From: Maricaulis sp.
GTDB lineage: Bacteria; Pseudomonadota; Alphaproteobacteria; Caulobacterales; Maricaulaceae
Length of the DNA: 64,000 nucleotides
Assembly (NCBI RefSeq): GCF_015665295.1
Contig: NZ_JADFAJ010000003.1
Coordinates: 1-64,000, forward strand
Reading direction: 5' to 3'
In this document: one piece after another, positions 63,232-64,000 of the stretch
Numbering within the stretch: the first letter of the stretch is position 1
How the letters are laid out: each line of letters opens with the position of its first letter
Position numbers and translations under genes: made by a program
The notes under the pieces: generated by a model
Databases searched by the model: none
Seen by the model: the letters and a program-made list of their open reading frames with translations, nothing else
Told to the model about the DNA's origin: nothing

Positions 63232-63572
63232 GTGCGTGTTTCCTCGGCACGATGAGCGACGGCTTCGCCGTAATCGTACAGGAAAACCGCCCCCTTTACA
63301 GTGCGATGCACCGAGACATCACGCTTGTCGTCGCGGTCGCGCTTGCGCCGCACAAAGCCCTGGCGTTCGAGCACGTCGAGCGCCCGCGTGACGGCCGGCT
63401 TGGGCAGGTCCAGCTGACGGGCCAGGTCGCGGATCGCGTGCGGACCCGGCTTCATGAAGATCGACAGCAGGAGTGCGAATTGTCGCGCGGTCAGGTCGGC
63501 CGCAGCGCCTCGCACCGCATCCGCCGACACACGTCGCATCATCTCAAGCGATGTCATCGCCTGTGACGGCAT
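63171..63572 (-). CDS. MarR-family transcriptional regulator
   Basis: About 133 residues from ATG 63572 (GGAG upstream; the TTG four codons earlier is less likely). The winged HTH has LTARQFALLLSIFMKPGPHAIRDLARQLDLPKPAVTRALDVLERQGFVRRKRDRDDKRDV, a typical MarR pattern. Its end overlaps the NlpC/P60 start by about 60 nt, which implies co-transcription. It may control its neighbours. Confidence 0.85.
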   Translation of the reverse strand: MPSQAMTSLEMMRRVSADAVRGAAADLTARQFALLLSIFMKPGPHAIRDLARQLDLPKPAVTRALDVLERQGFVRRKRDRDDKRDVSVHRTVKGAVFLYDYGEAVAHRAEETRTCPSWIPASPPPGPTSHPLN

Positions 63573-63605
63573 ACCGGTCTCCAAGAATCAGTCTGATCCG
63601 ATTGA

Positions 63606-64000
63606 TCAGCCCCTATTCTGGAACCGCTCCTTGAGCATTTGGTAAACGGCGCGTGCCGCATGCATGTCGCCGCCCTTGGGGCGTCCGGGTCGCGGCTTCG
63701 GGTTCCAGGCGAAAATGTCGAAATGGACCCAGCGCGCGGTGCCCACAAAACGGCGCAGGAAGAGCGCCGCCGTGATCGAGCCGGCCATCGGCGTGGCCGC
63801 GCTGTTGACCAGATCGGAAATCTCGCCGTCCATTTCGCTTTCATACCCGTCCCAGAGCGGCATGCGCCACAAGGGATCGGCGACCGCCCTGGCGCAGCGG
63901 GCAAGGTCCGCGGCGACATCGTCATCATCGGTGTAGAAAGGCGCGACCTCCGGGCCGAGCGCGACCCGTGCGGCACCTGTCAGGGTCGCAAAATCGAGCA
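63606..64000 (-). CDS. Leucyl aminopeptidase family (M17), C-terminal part, cut by window edge
   Basis: The last about 131 residues of an M17 aminopeptidase, continuing past the right edge. LDFATLTGAARVALGPE and MDGEISDLVNSAATPMAGSITAALFLRRFV match the catalytic-domain core around the second metal site and the C-terminal segment WVHFDIFAWN. M17 enzymes remove N-terminal residues in the cytoplasm and form hexamers. The N-terminus and metal ligands lie outside the window. Confidence 0.92.
   Translation of the reverse strand, partial: LDFATLTGAARVALGPEVAPFYTDDDDVAADLARCARAVADPLWRMPLWDGYESEMDGEISDLVNSAATPMAGSITAALFLRRFVGTARWVHFDIFAWNPKPRPGRPKGGDMHAARAVYQMLKERFQNRG

Overview
The window is about 64 kb of GC-rich (roughly 64 %) DNA, densely packed with genes. 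It most resembles a marine alphaproteobacterium of the Maricaulis / Hyphomonadaceae–Caulobacterales type. This is an inference from gene order (phoR-pstC-pstA-pstB-phoU-phoB without pstS; rpmH-rnpA-yidC-engB; rmuC-def-fmt-truA near dapE/dapD; dnaX-ybaB-recR beside the SRP RNA) and from the many lipoproteins and alpha-type protein variants. No plasmid, prophage, CRISPR array or large mobile island is visible. The only transposase trace is the C-terminal end of an IS481-type transposase cut by the left edge.

Layout. 0-8.7 kb (minus strand): a secreted vanadium-haloperoxidase/PAP2-like enzyme, then the phosphate regulon phoB, phoU, pstB, pstA, pstC, phoR, with three 11-bp-phased Pho half-sites in front of pstC. 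8.9-15 kb (plus): a tripartite RND efflux operon (outer-membrane factor, periplasmic adaptor, HAE1-type pump) behind a clear sigma70-like promoter. 15-19.4 kb: two tandem M13 zinc-metallopeptidase lipoproteins. 19.4-26 kb: a possibly decayed gene with direct repeats, a secreted repeat-containing protein, a gamma-glutamylcyclotransferase-like protein, a class-V aminotransferase-fold enzyme divergent from an Lrp-type regulator, an MFS transporter and a DJ-1-like orphan. 26-29 kb: a chemoreceptor and an outer-membrane barrel in one operon. 29-35 kb: a duplicated non-coding segment, tRNA-Arg(ACG), a P1/S58 hydrolase, a gamma-glutamyltransferase, an orphan histidine kinase and a VTT-domain membrane protein.

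35-38 kb: rpmH, rnpA, yidC, engB, the translation and membrane-insertion cluster; engB appears to start at CTG. 38-52 kb: a DUF1036 protein, a pyrimidine 5'-nucleotidase, dapD and dapE (lysine/diaminopimelate synthesis), a flavoprotein, truA, fmt, def and rmuC, with accessory genes (cupin, GNAT, pirin, glutathionyl-hydroquinone reductase) inserted among them and a REP-like palindromic element at 48.3 kb. 52-64 kb: a CelD-type acyltransferase, a PQQ sugar dehydrogenase-like protein, a VUT transporter, recR, ybaB, dnaX, SRP RNA, a small gene with a Fur-like promoter, a VOC protein, nudC, a CMD-family protein, an outer-membrane barrel, a membrane-anchored cytochrome c, an NlpC/P60 peptidase, a MarR regulator and the end of an M17 aminopeptidase.

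Most of the window is ordinary housekeeping and envelope biology. The less ordinary signals are the CTG start of engB, the Fur-type box lying exactly between the -35 and -10 of an 82-residue orphan, the REP-like inverted repeat, the 94-bp duplication next to tRNA-Arg, the repeat-rich secreted protein, and the pairing of a chemoreceptor with an outer-membrane barrel. I see no convincing evidence for a wholly new multi-gene system.
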